Assembly: GCA_037138595.1 (NCBI GenBank)
Contig: JBAXIB010000017.1
Coordinates: 11,828-75,827 of the forward strand
Reading direction: 5' to 3'
Length of the DNA stretch: 64,000 nucleotides
Origin: UBA4742 sp037138595
Lineage (GTDB): Bacteria > Actinomycetota > Acidimicrobiia > Acidimicrobiales > Acidimicrobilacustridaceae
Under the pieces are notes generated by a model. That model saw nothing but the letters and a program-made list of their open reading frames with translations, ran no database searches and was not told where the DNA came from. The first letter of the stretch is position 1. Every line of letters begins with the position of its first letter. The position numbers and the translations under genes are program-made. This document shows, one piece after another, positions 44,748 to 53,520 of this stretch.

Positions 44748-44921
44748 GAGTTCCAAATTGTACGCGACGAGCGCGGCTCTAGCCTCGCCCAGGTCGCTTG
44801 GGACCAAAAAACGAGTCGATTGCTGCGGCTGACTGGCGGAACTCGCCCGGAACTCCTACGCTGAGTGTTGGCGCCGTCCCATTGTGGTTGATGGCCCCGC
44901 CCCAACTTGGCGGAGGAAGCA

Positions 44922-47900
44922 TTGAGTTCCCAGTTAGTGGACTCGTCCTCGGCGTTCCAAACGTCGGGACCGTCCTGGTCATTTGAATCACTCGTCGTCG
45001 CTGATGCAGCGGGTGAGGCCGCGCCCGAGGATCGAGCGATTCTGGAGGCAAATCAAGACCGGTGGCGCTTCGTGCTCGAAGACCTGATCGAACTCACCGA
45101 GGACAGCCTCATGCGAGTTCGTCGAATTCCAGGTGAAGGGCGCGCTCAAATCGTCAGCGATTTCGAAGCCGAACGCGACCGTCTCGAAATCTCGCTCGCA
45201 ATATTGACCGGTATCCCACTTCCAACCCCTGTCGTCCGTGAGTCAGTTCAAGGTGTCATTCAATTACAGGCCACTTGGTCGAACGGTGAACTTATTGCCT
45301 GGGCGGGAGGCGCGGGATGTCACCCATTGAGTGCCGATCAAGTTCGCGAACTGCTCGCTGAAACCAAAGCGACGTCGACTTGGGCAACCCATCAGGGCGT
45401 ACCAATGCCAGGCGGAGGCCGAGCACCCGCGGTTGCGGCATCGGTGCGTGACGTCATCGGTTGGTTGGTCTCGCTTGCCGCGCAAGGCAATGCCATTGCA
45501 CCCAACGCCGAGCAATCGGCAACCACCCCCCTCGCTCCTGGTCTGAAGTGGCTTGCAATGGTGGCTGCGTGGGCCGTCGAGCTCGTCGCCTACGGCCACA
45601 TGGTGCCCCAACTCACGCTGCAGCCCGGGGGTCGGACCCCGGGCGAAAAATCGGGTTACGCCGTCGAGTGGACTCCAGCGTTGGTCGATCCGAAACGCCT
45701 CGCTCTCACCGCCGATCGACTTCCGGGTTCGGTCTTTGCACTCGACGTTCCGCGACCGGGTCACGAGATCGCCCACGCCGTATTGACCACCATGGTCGAT
45801 ACCATCTGTCGCTTGGGCATCGAGCGCCTTGAAGTTCCAGCGAGCCCCGATCGGCCCGGGACCGCACATGAGACTGCCGAGGCATTCTTGTCCCGCCTCG
45901 ATGGCACCCGTTTTTATCCGTCGAAACGCGCCGCGTCTGAGTTGGCCGGACGACTTGAGCGGTGGGCTCGACCACTCGCGAAGCCGGGAACCGTTCGACT
46001 GATCGTGCAACTCGACCCCCCTGACGAATCCAATGCGTGGCACTTATCGGTTCTCGCCGATGGGATCGATCGCCATCCCGCCTTACTTGACCAAGCATTA
46101 GTTACGGCGCCGGTGGCCAAACGTCGCCAAGTAGAGACCGAACTCGAGCGGCTTGAGCGATTGCTGCCAGTTCTCGGTCGGCCCGGCGGACATCGACGCG
46201 GCGAAGTCATTCTGAGTCAGGACGAAGCATGGGAACTCATGGCCGATACTGGCCTCCAATTGCGATCTGCCGGTTTCGATGTGCGCGTTCCTCTGCTGGC
46301 CCGTCGCCGTCCGTCGCCGAAACTGCGGCTCGAAGCTGATCAATCAACGCCTTCGGTCGTGGGTGCCAACCAACTCGCTGACGTGCGTTGGTCAGTGCTA
46401 TTCGATGACGTCGAACTCGACGCCGCTGATATCAAACGACTCGCCGCCGAAGCCCGACCATTAGTTCGTTCCCGCGGCCAGTGGATCGCACTCGACCACG
46501 CCGATCTCGCTGCTGCTGCTGCCGCGCTCAACGAACGCGGATCACAAACGCAACTCACTGGCGCCGAGTTGCTGCGTCATGCCCTCGGCTTGCAAGGAAA
46601 TCCTCTCGCGGGTGGTCTCAGCATTGTTGGTAGCAACTGGGCTGCAGACCTCATGCGGCGCGCCGAGGAAATCCGAACCGAACCCATGGGCGCGCCCAAG
46701 GGATTCGCTGGCGACCTACGGAGTTATCAGGCTGAAGCGCTGGCATGGCTTGGCTTTCTCGAAGGCGCAGGCCTTGGCGGATGCCTCGCGCTCGACATGG
46801 GTTTGGGCAAGACCCCGACGTTGCTTGCCCACCTGTTGGCATTTCGTGGAAACGGGCCAAGCCTCGTCGTGGCACCGCCGGCGGTTGTCGGCAACTGGGC
46901 AGCGGAAGCAAAACGCTTTACATCTGATCTTCGTGTTGTTGTTCATCACGGTGCCGGCCGCAAAGCTTCAGCGGCGCTCGCCCGCGAAATCGCTCGCGCT
47001 GATGTCGTGCTCACGACCTACGGCACCGCCGTGCGCGACATTGATGCCCTCGCCGAAATCGACTGGCACCATGTCGTTCTTGATGAAGCGCAGACGATCA
47101 AAAACCCGGCTAGCGAGACCGCTCAACAACTTCGGCGATTGTCGGCCCACAGCCGGATCGCACTAACTGGCACGCCGATCGAAAACGGCCTCGGTGATCT
47201 TTGGTCGATTCTTGACTTCACCAACCCCGGCCTCGTCGGACCGCGACCCCAGTTCATTTCTCAGCTTTCCCACGATCGTTCGGCGATCGCTGAGTCCGAC
47301 GACGGCGCGGCGCCAGCTAGCCGCGACGCCGGTGAAAGCGCACTGCGGGCGCTGAACGGCCTCCTAGTGTTCCGCCGCACCAAAGCAGAGCCGGCAATTG
47401 CCGCAGAGCTACCCGAGCGCATTGATCAGCTCGACCACTGCTCCATGACTCCGATGCAGATCGGCTTGTACCAGGCAGTCCTCGATCAGTTAGTCCTTGA
47501 TGCCAGTAGCGACGGTGGACCCGCCAAAAAAGGTGCAGTACTCGCGGCGATCACCGCGCTGAAACAGATTTGTAACCACCCGGCCGCATACCAAGATGAC
47601 GGCGAGCCGCTCGCTGGCCGATCCGGCAAGCTCAATCGCTTAGATGAAATTGTTGACGCTGTGTTTGCGGCCAACGAACGCGTGTTGGTCTTCACGCACT
47701 TCGCAAAGTGGGGCGTGAAACTTGCCGGTCACCTTTCCGAAAGAACCGGTACTACCGTCGAGTGTTATCACGGCGGACTTTCACGGCCGGCGCGCGACAA
47801 AATCATCGCCGATTTCCAAGCTGGTACCGGCGCGGGCGCCTTGGTGCTGTCGTTGAAAGCGGGCGGTACCGGCCTCAACCTCACATCGGCGAATCACGTG

Positions 47901-48197
47901 GTGTTATATGACCGATGGTGGAATCCGGCTGTTGAGGATCAAGCACGCGACCGCGTGTGGCGGATCGGTCAAACCCATACCGTGGTCGCACACCGATTGG
48001 TGTGTCCTGGCACCGTCGATGAACGGGTCGAAGAGGTCGTGGCCGGAAAGCGCCAGATCGCTGACCTAGTGCTACCCAAGAGCAGTTCAATCTCTGACCT
48101 CGATGCTTCCCAACTTCGCCAGGCGCTTGGACTCGCTTCCGACGAACTGATCGTGGACGAAGCCGAACCAACATCATTGAACGGTGAGCAATCATGA
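44922..48197 (+). CDS. SNF2/SWI2-family DNA helicase
   Basis: A 1,091-residue helicase with an N-terminal SNF2-associated region (1-560) and a C-terminal SWI2/SNF2 motor. Motifs: LDMGLGKTPTLLAHLL (I), VLDEAQTIKNP (II), ALTGTPIENGLGDLWS (III), VFTHFAKWGVKLAG, LSLKAGGTGLNLTSANHVV and DRWWNPAVEDQARDRVWRIGQ (V/VI). The TTG at 44922 is preferred because GGAGG lies five bases upstream. A TTG at 44907 lacks this. It precedes a small gene that overlaps its stop by 4 bp and then mftA. The connection to mycofactocin may be positional only. Confidence 0.93.
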   Translation: MSSQLVDSSSAFQTSGPSWSFESLVVADAAGEAAPEDRAILEANQDRWRFVLEDLIELTEDSLMRVRRIPGEGRAQIVSDFEAERDRLEISLAILTGIPLPTPVVRESVQGVIQLQATWSNGELIAWAGGAGCHPLSADQVRELLAETKATSTWATHQGVPMPGGGRAPAVAASVRDVIGWLVSLAAQGNAIAPNAEQSATTPLAPGLKWLAMVAAWAVELVAYGHMVPQLTLQPGGRTPGEKSGYAVEWTPALVDPKRLALTADRLPGSVFALDVPRPGHEIAHAVLTTMVDTICRLGIERLEVPASPDRPGTAHETAEAFLSRLDGTRFYPSKRAASELAGRLERWARPLAKPGTVRLIVQLDPPDESNAWHLSVLADGIDRHPALLDQALVTAPVAKRRQVETELERLERLLPVLGRPGGHRRGEVILSQDEAWELMADTGLQLRSAGFDVRVPLLARRRPSPKLRLEADQSTPSVVGANQLADVRWSVLFDDVELDAADIKRLAAEARPLVRSRGQWIALDHADLAAAAAALNERGSQTQLTGAELLRHALGLQGNPLAGGLSIVGSNWAADLMRRAEEIRTEPMGAPKGFAGDLRSYQAEALAWLGFLEGAGLGGCLALDMGLGKTPTLLAHLLAFRGNGPSLVVAPPAVVGNWAAEAKRFTSDLRVVVHHGAGRKASAALAREIARADVVLTTYGTAVRDIDALAEIDWHHVVLDEAQTIKNPASETAQQLRRLSAHSRIALTGTPIENGLGDLWSILDFTNPGLVGPRPQFISQLSHDRSAIAESDDGAAPASRDAGESALRALNGLLVFRRTKAEPAIAAELPERIDQLDHCSMTPMQIGLYQAVLDQLVLDASSDGGPAKKGAVLAAITALKQICNHPAAYQDDGEPLAGRSGKLNRLDEIVDAVFAANERVLVFTHFAKWGVKLAGHLSERTGTTVECYHGGLSRPARDKIIADFQAGTGAGALVLSLKAGGTGLNLTSANHVVLYDRWWNPAVEDQARDRVWRIGQTHTVVAHRLVCPGTVDERVEEVVAGKRQIADLVLPKSSSISDLDASQLRQALGLASDELIVDEAEPTSLNGEQS

Positions 48198-48484
48198 GCC
48201 GACGTCGTAAAAAACCGGTCGGCGCCCGCGCTGCTGCCGGAGCAGGTCCAAAGTTTTGGGGTCGAGACGGACTCATCGAGCCTTCGACACTCATAGTCCC
48301 GTCGCACGATCCGACTGCAATGATCCGATCACTTGGGCCACCCCCGCTCGGGACGCTGGCTGGTCCGGGCGAGCATTATTTGAACGCGGCGTTCGACAAA
48401 GCCGCCGGCGTCGCCGTCGCACTTGCTGCCGCCGGTGAATTACTTGACTTCACCAGCTTAAACGGTCCCGATTCTGACCGGTAA
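48194..48484 (+). CDS. Small protein of unknown function coupled to the SNF2 helicase
   Basis: A 96-residue protein that begins with a basic stretch (MSRRRKKPVGARAAAG) and continues with FWGRDGLIEPSTLIVPSHDP and a helical C-terminus. The start ATGA overlaps the helicase stop, so they are translationally coupled. Similar small proteins follow SNF2 helicases in other actinobacteria (general recollection). I see no domain that would give a function. Confidence 0.7.
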   Translation: MSRRRKKPVGARAAAGAGPKFWGRDGLIEPSTLIVPSHDPTAMIRSLGPPPLGTLAGPGEHYLNAAFDKAAGVAVALAAAGELLDFTSLNGPDSDR

Positions 48485-48543
48485 GAACCTGAATCCGCGC
48501 CAAGAAAGTCGCCACAACGATCTTGGTGCCGAGGCCCAGCTAC

Positions 48544-48549
48544 TAGGGT
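48544..48549 (+). promoter_or_regulatory. Possible -10 box (TAGGGT) for mftA
   Basis: TAGGGT lies 79 bases upstream of the mftA ATG in the 143-bp gap after the small gene. It would leave a leader of about 70 bases. No clear -35 hexamer is seen. Confidence 0.25.
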
Positions 48550-48627
48550 GACGGTTCGCAAGGGATGGCGATGAATCGTTGTCTGCATGTGGTGCGAACA
48601 ACTTTGAACTACCCGAAAGGTTTCCCG

Positions 48628-48747
48628 ATGGACGACGCAGCAACGACCGCTACGATCGAAGCAGACGAACGTGATGACTCCGAGCTTCTCGAAGAGGAAC
48701 TGCTCGTTGAAGAAGTCTCGATCGACGGCATGTGCGGCGTTTACTAG
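48628..48747 (+). CDS. mftA: Mycofactocin precursor peptide MftA
   Basis: A 39-residue acidic peptide (from the ATG at 48628) that begins MDDAATTATIEADERDDSELL and ends in SIDGMCGVY. The C-terminal IDGMCGVY is the diagnostic core of MftA, in which the last Val-Tyr is converted by MftC and released by MftE. The frame is open upstream to 48565, but the shorter start has a GAAAGG ribosome site at a good distance. It lies 36 bp before the mftB-mftC fusion, which is the matching maturase. Confidence 0.95.
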   Translation: MDDAATTATIEADERDDSELLEEELLVEEVSIDGMCGVY

Positions 48748-48783
48748 TCCAGTCGTTCTCCCGACCGAGACCGCAGGTAATCG

Positions 48784-50277
48784 ATGACTTTCGACGCCAC
48801 TAAGCCATACCGTCTAGACCCACGGGTTGCGTTGCGCCCCGAAACATTCGGGGCGCTCGCGTATCACTATGGGAACCGTCGCCTCACCTTGCTTCGCGCG
48901 CCCGAGTTAGCAGCGCTGGTTCGCTCAGTCGACCAGTTCGCCACCGTGCGCGACGCATTCACTGACATCGGCATAAGCAGCACTCGTTGGCCGGCGTTCG
49001 AAAAAGCGATTACGTCGCTTGAGCGTTCAGGTTTTCTCGCTGAACGCGACGACGCCATCCCAGTTTCGCGTGCAACCGATGAGCAAAGTCCAACTGCCAT
49101 ACACCCAGATTTTCCGTCGTGGATTGACTCGACTTTGGATGCTCCTCCAACGCGGGGAACGACCATGGCTGACCAACTGAAGACCGGCCTCAATGCGCCG
49201 ATTTGTTTGACCTGGGAATGGACGTATGCATGCAATTTACAATGCGTTCATTGTCTCAGTTCGTCGGGCACCCGGGACCCTGACGAACTAACCACTGACC
49301 AGATGAAGCGGATCGTCGATGACCTCCATGATCTTGGCGTCTTTTATGTCAACATCGGTGGCGGCGAGCCGATGCTGCGGCCTGATTTTTTTGAGGTTGT
49401 TGAATATTGCGTGTCGCGTGGTGTGGGCGTGAAGTTTTCGACCAACGGCGGTTTGATGACGGCCGAGAAAGCTCAGCGATTGGCGTCGATGGACTATGTC
49501 GATGTGCAAATAAGTCTTGACGGAATCGACGAAGTCACCAACGACGCGGTGCGTGGTTCAGGCAGCCATGCCAAGGCTCGGCGAGCGATGGATCACCTGC
49601 GCGATGCCGACTTTGGTCAGTTTAAAATCAGCGTCGTCATGACCCGAGACAACATCGAACAACTTGATGGTTTCGAACAACTCGCGGAGCACTACGGGGC
49701 CGAGTTGCGACTGACCCGTTTTCGCCCATCGGGACGCGGTGCTGAATCCTGGAACGCCCTCCACCCAACGCAGACTCAACAACGAACGCTTTACACCTGG
49801 CTCCTTGAGCGACCCCACGTTTTGACCGGCGACTCGTTCTTTCACCTGTCGGCTTTGGGCGAAGCGCTTCCGGGGCTCAACTTGTGTGGCGCCGGCCGGG
49901 TGGTGTGTCTCATTGATCCGGTCGGCGACGTCTATGCCTGTCCATTTGTGTTGCATGACGATTTCAAGGCCGGCTCGGTCCGAGATGCCGGCGGTTTCGG
50001 CGAGGTATGGACGAACTCAACATTGTTTGCCGGCTTGCGCGAACCGCAGTCGGCCGGAGCCTGCGCTTCCTGCGGTGCCTATGACGCCTGCCAAGGCGGA
50101 TGCATGGCAACGAAGTTCTTCACCGGTCTGCCACTCGACGGTCCTGATCCCGAATGTGTCAAAGGATTTGGCGAGGATGCCTTAGCCGGTACCGCGGTAG
50201 CGATAGTCCCGGTTTCCGGTACGTCAGATCATTCGTGGGCGCCGGTTTCGCTCGGTCGCACTCGCACCTCGGTTTAA
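48784..50277 (+). CDS. mftBC: Fused mycofactocin maturase MftB-MftC (peptide chaperone plus radical SAM enzyme)
   Basis: A 497-residue protein. Residues 1-90 match MftB, the RRE chaperone that binds MftA (YRLDPRVALRPETFGALAYH). Residues about 125-497 are MftC, with the radical SAM site C150-x3-C154-x2-C157 in YACNLQCVHC. The SPASM clusters use C368, C375, C386, C427, C430, C436, C440 and C458. MftC decarboxylates and cross-links the C-terminal Val-Tyr of MftA. In most genomes the two are separate genes. A 34-residue linker joins the halves with no frame interruption. The ATG at 48784 is the natural start of the MftB part. Confidence 0.95.
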   Translation: MTFDATKPYRLDPRVALRPETFGALAYHYGNRRLTLLRAPELAALVRSVDQFATVRDAFTDIGISSTRWPAFEKAITSLERSGFLAERDDAIPVSRATDEQSPTAIHPDFPSWIDSTLDAPPTRGTTMADQLKTGLNAPICLTWEWTYACNLQCVHCLSSSGTRDPDELTTDQMKRIVDDLHDLGVFYVNIGGGEPMLRPDFFEVVEYCVSRGVGVKFSTNGGLMTAEKAQRLASMDYVDVQISLDGIDEVTNDAVRGSGSHAKARRAMDHLRDADFGQFKISVVMTRDNIEQLDGFEQLAEHYGAELRLTRFRPSGRGAESWNALHPTQTQQRTLYTWLLERPHVLTGDSFFHLSALGEALPGLNLCGAGRVVCLIDPVGDVYACPFVLHDDFKAGSVRDAGGFGEVWTNSTLFAGLREPQSAGACASCGAYDACQGGCMATKFFTGLPLDGPDPECVKGFGEDALAGTAVAIVPVSGTSDHSWAPVSLGRTRTSV

Positions 50278-50324
50278 GCGACGGGTACTGGGTTCGCCGA
50301 CTTGCCCCGCTAGGAACCGTCGCT
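50277..50324. terminator. Inverted repeat between convergent genes, possible terminator
   Basis: AGCGACGG (50277-50284) and CCGTCGCT (50317-50324) are perfect 8-bp inverted arms with a 32-base loop, placed at the end of mftBC and reaching the end of the convergent SDR. No T-run follows, so it is only a candidate. Confidence 0.3.
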
Positions 50325-51095
50325 ACCGACCACCGCTGACGGCGACCGGAGCACGATCTGTTCAATGCCGATTCCCGGGAATGCCAACGCGGATGCGAAC
50401 AAGTCGACCAGTAATCGAGCCACATCGTCAGTCGCCATGGATTCCCGCTGCATCAGACCGTGTCGCAACCACGTCGCCACCACTGGCCCAAGGGCACGAT
50501 GATCAAACGCGTCAGCAAATTCCGTAGGTTGGGTTTCGCCTAAAGCAATGCATGAAAACCGCATCTCGGGATGTTCAAGTTGCCAGGCTCGAAGCGATTC
50601 GGTCAGCGCCGCTTTGCTTGCCCCATACGCACCCAAACTATGACGCGCTTTCCCGGCGGTCTCCGATGACAACACCGCGGCGATCCCGCCCGGCGCAAAC
50701 ATCGTGACGAGGCTTGCCAACAGCTGTTGAAGGCCAATGACATTGGTTTCAAACACATTGCGCCACTCGTCATCGGTCATCTCGACCAAATGTCGCAGAG
50801 GGGCATAGCCAACGGCATAAAACAACAGGTCGATCGCTCCGAGATGTTCGATCGCGACCTCAACGATGCGCTGCCGGTCTTCGGCGATGCGTATATCGCC
50901 GGCAATTGCCCGCGGCGCATTTCCCGCGCCGCTGTCACCAATCGCCACGCCCGTTAGCAACTCATTCAGGCGATCCGATCGGCGGGCCGACACAACAACA
51001 TCGGCACCGGACTTGATCGCTTGGATCGCGAATGCTCGTCCGACACCTGATGATGCTCCGACAACGAGTACGCGTTTACCTTCGATCGAAGTCAT
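50310..51095 (-). CDS. SDR family oxidoreductase
   Basis: A 261-residue short-chain dehydrogenase. The cofactor motif is VGASSGVGRAFAIQA, followed by VVVSARRSDRL, which fits NADP. The catalytic tyrosine is in LGAYGASKAALTESL (YxxxK). Unlike the SDR at 34.2 kb it has no insertion after the second strand, so it probably exchanges free cofactor. It overlaps the NIPSNAP-like gene by 4 bp and is the last gene of an aldehyde dehydrogenase operon. Confidence 0.88.
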   Translation of the reverse strand: MTSIEGKRVLVVGASSGVGRAFAIQAIKSGADVVVSARRSDRLNELLTGVAIGDSGAGNAPRAIAGDIRIAEDRQRIVEVAIEHLGAIDLLFYAVGYAPLRHLVEMTDDEWRNVFETNVIGLQQLLASLVTMFAPGGIAAVLSSETAGKARHSLGAYGASKAALTESLRAWQLEHPEMRFSCIALGETQPTEFADAFDHRALGPVVATWLRHGLMQRESMATDDVARLLVDLFASALAFPGIGIEQIVLRSPSAVVGSDGS

Positions 51096-51925
51096 GTCGA
51101 TGTCCCAGGTCCATTAAGCGATCCTGTTTCACCAAGTGGAACGAAACTGACCGGCCCTGCGAAATCAAGTTGATCCAGAGGAAGTCGATCGCTGATTTGG
51201 GGCTGCCGGCCAATCCGCATCGGGCTAAGCGGAGCGTCCACCAACAGTGTTCGCCGCCAATCCGCCGCAAGTTCGCCAGCCAACTGCCGCCAATCAGCAA
51301 GGGGTCCGGTGCCATCGTCGCCAGCCGTCAACCACGCCTGTTCTAGTTGCGCCCAAGTCGACCAATCTGGAATCGCCCAGATCAACAAGCATTCCGAATC
51401 GTTCACCATGGCAACCCGAAATGCTCCGATACTCGCAATACCCAGTTCGGCGTGACTCTCAACCGCGACATCACGCACCGCGTCAAGAAACAACCGTGCT
51501 GTTCCAATCGGCAACGTAACGAGTTCGTGAGCGTAGACCTCGCCACGAACGCCTTGAGCAACGAGGTCATCGATCGACCGGGTCCAAGGCTCGGGCACCA
51601 CCACCCGGTCGATTCCACCACGCCGCATCGACGCGGCGGTAGCCCACCATTGCGCCAACGATGGATCTTGCATCCCCCCGCCACTGAACTCGTGGGTGAA
51701 GTTCGCAACCATTCCGTCCCACCCTTCGAGTTCCCACATGTTCACCACTTCAGGCCATCGCCCGGTTGAACCAACCGTTCCCCATACGCCAAAACACCGT
51801 TGATTTCGTTCGGCCATAGCTAGTGGACACCAGTTCGCGGTCATGTGGTGCATGTAACGCGACCGGTTATGACCGACGATGTCGATGAACTCATGGATAT
51901 AGACCTTGTGGTTCGTTGTGGTCAT
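51092..51925 (-). CDS. Two-domain NIPSNAP-like protein of unknown function
   Basis: A 277-residue soluble protein. Two weakly similar halves can be seen: KVYIHEFIDIVGHNRSRYM near the start, and GEVYAHELVTLPIGTARLF near residue 125. Both look like the first strand and helix of a dimeric alpha/beta barrel (NIPSNAP type). The remainder has no catalytic motif that I can recognise. It overlaps the aldehyde dehydrogenase and SDR genes by 4 bp each, so it must be co-expressed with them. Confidence 0.6.
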   Translation of the reverse strand: MTTTNHKVYIHEFIDIVGHNRSRYMHHMTANWCPLAMAERNQRCFGVWGTVGSTGRWPEVVNMWELEGWDGMVANFTHEFSGGGMQDPSLAQWWATAASMRRGGIDRVVVPEPWTRSIDDLVAQGVRGEVYAHELVTLPIGTARLFLDAVRDVAVESHAELGIASIGAFRVAMVNDSECLLIWAIPDWSTWAQLEQAWLTAGDDGTGPLADWRQLAGELAADWRRTLLVDAPLSPMRIGRQPQISDRLPLDQLDFAGPVSFVPLGETGSLNGPGTST

Positions 51926-53403
51926 GCCGGTTCGGCCACCGATTTCGTCTCGAGATATTCCTCGAACCCCTGCCGGCCCATTTCGCGGCCGATGCCACTT
52001 TGTTTAAATCCGCCAAATGGCACGTCAGGCCCGTACCAAAGTCCACCGTTCACTGACACGGTTCCGGTACGAATGCGACGAGCGACCGCGTGGGCGCGAT
52101 CAGGGGAACCAAATACTGCACCCGAGAGTCCGAACATCGAGTTATTGGCAATGGCCACTGCGTCGTCGTCACCGTCATGAGCCAACACCACCAAAACTGG
52201 TCCGAAAATTTCGCACTGTGCCACCGTTGCTCCAGTATCGGCGACAACGAGGATGGTCGGCTCTACAAAATATCCAACCGGCAAATCCTTCGGAATGCCC
52301 CCACCAAGCACCACACTCGCGCCCTCACGCACTCCGGTGTCGATAAAGCCGAGCACGCTTTTTCGCTGGCGTTCGCTAATGAGCGGACCCATCATGTTGC
52401 CTGGGTCCGTGGGGTCGCCATAGGTCAGCGCCTGCATCATCGCGATCGCCGCCTCAATGCCTTCATCGAGTCGCTCGCGAGGCAACACGAGTCTCGTGGT
52501 GATTGCGCAACCTTGTCCGGCATGAGTCATTAATTGAAACGCCGTTGCGCCCGCGGCCTCCGCTACATCGGCGTCGGCAAGAACAACGGCGGCAGACTTA
52601 CCCCCAAGTTCTAAGAACACACGTTTCAAGGTTGCGGCCGCTGATGCCATGACGGTCCGGCCTGTTGCCGTTGATCCGGTGAATGAAACGAGGTCGACTC
52701 GCGGATCGTCAGACAGCATCTGACCAACCTCGTGACCCGCCGATGTGACGACGTTGAATACTCCGGGCGGGATATCGGTTTCTTCCGCGGCCAGTCGCCC
52801 AAGGAGCGATGCCATCCAGGGAGTATCCGGAGCCGGTTTGAGCACCACGGTGCACCCGGCGGCAAGTGCGGGTGCCAATTTGGCCAAGTTAATTTGGGTC
52901 GGAAAGTTCCAAGGTGTGATTGCGCCGACGACCCCGGCTGCTTCATGAAAAACCGTGCGCTTGCTCGCAATGCCGAACGGGCGCGCGACCCCGAGGTCTT
53001 CGGTCCACGCATAGGACTCGGCTAAGTCGGCTACCCACTTGATGCCTTCGATCGGCGTTTCGAGTTGCGGACCTGAAGTCAGTGAAATTGGTGCTCCTAC
53101 CTCGGCGACTGTTGTCGCCCGAAATGCTTCGACGTGTCCAGTCATGGCGTCAGCGAGTTGACGTAAACAGCGAACACGAAAACTCAGGTCGCGCGACCAC
53201 GACGTCTCGTCGAACGCGACGCGCGCTGCTCCGATGGCAGCATCCATGTCGGATACGGATCCGTTTGCCGCTACGCCGATTATTTGTTCGGTGGCCGGAT
53301 TGATGTTGTCGTAAACCGCGCCGCTGCGTGCACTCGCTAATTCGCCGTCGATCAGCATCCGTTCTTCATGCCACAGGTCATCGGCGCCAAGATGATTCGT
53401 CAT
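51922..53403 (-). CDS. Aldehyde dehydrogenase family protein
   Basis: A 493-residue NAD(P)-dependent aldehyde dehydrogenase. The motif GAITPWNFPTQINLAKLAPAL and the general base region LELGGKSAAVVLADAD are present. The catalytic cysteine is in HAGQGCAITTR. C-terminal EIFGPVLVVL and PFGGFKQSGIGREMG are typical. The length is standard. It is first in a three-gene operon with the NIPSNAP-like gene and an SDR. The pair of enzymes suggests oxidation of an alcohol or aldehyde, possibly from the adjacent mycofactocin pathway (inference). Confidence 0.93.
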   Translation of the reverse strand: MTNHLGADDLWHEERMLIDGELASARSGAVYDNINPATEQIIGVAANGSVSDMDAAIGAARVAFDETSWSRDLSFRVRCLRQLADAMTGHVEAFRATTVAEVGAPISLTSGPQLETPIEGIKWVADLAESYAWTEDLGVARPFGIASKRTVFHEAAGVVGAITPWNFPTQINLAKLAPALAAGCTVVLKPAPDTPWMASLLGRLAAEETDIPPGVFNVVTSAGHEVGQMLSDDPRVDLVSFTGSTATGRTVMASAAATLKRVFLELGGKSAAVVLADADVAEAAGATAFQLMTHAGQGCAITTRLVLPRERLDEGIEAAIAMMQALTYGDPTDPGNMMGPLISERQRKSVLGFIDTGVREGASVVLGGGIPKDLPVGYFVEPTILVVADTGATVAQCEIFGPVLVVLAHDGDDDAVAIANNSMFGLSGAVFGSPDRAHAVARRIRTGTVSVNGGLWYGPDVPFGGFKQSGIGREMGRQGFEEYLETKSVAEPA

Positions 53404-53520
53404 CGTTCCATCCCGCTCCAGCTCTGGGTCATAGTGTCGAGGTTACGTGAAGCGTGAATCAGATCCGGCAAACACCGGACTGACTCGACCACGATGGAAC
53501 GAAAGTAGAGGTGCTGACCA

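Noticed and set aside
45264..46043. Open frame of 259 codons on the minus strand inside the SNF2 helicase
   Set aside because: It is antisense to a continuous helicase reading frame and shows no motif.
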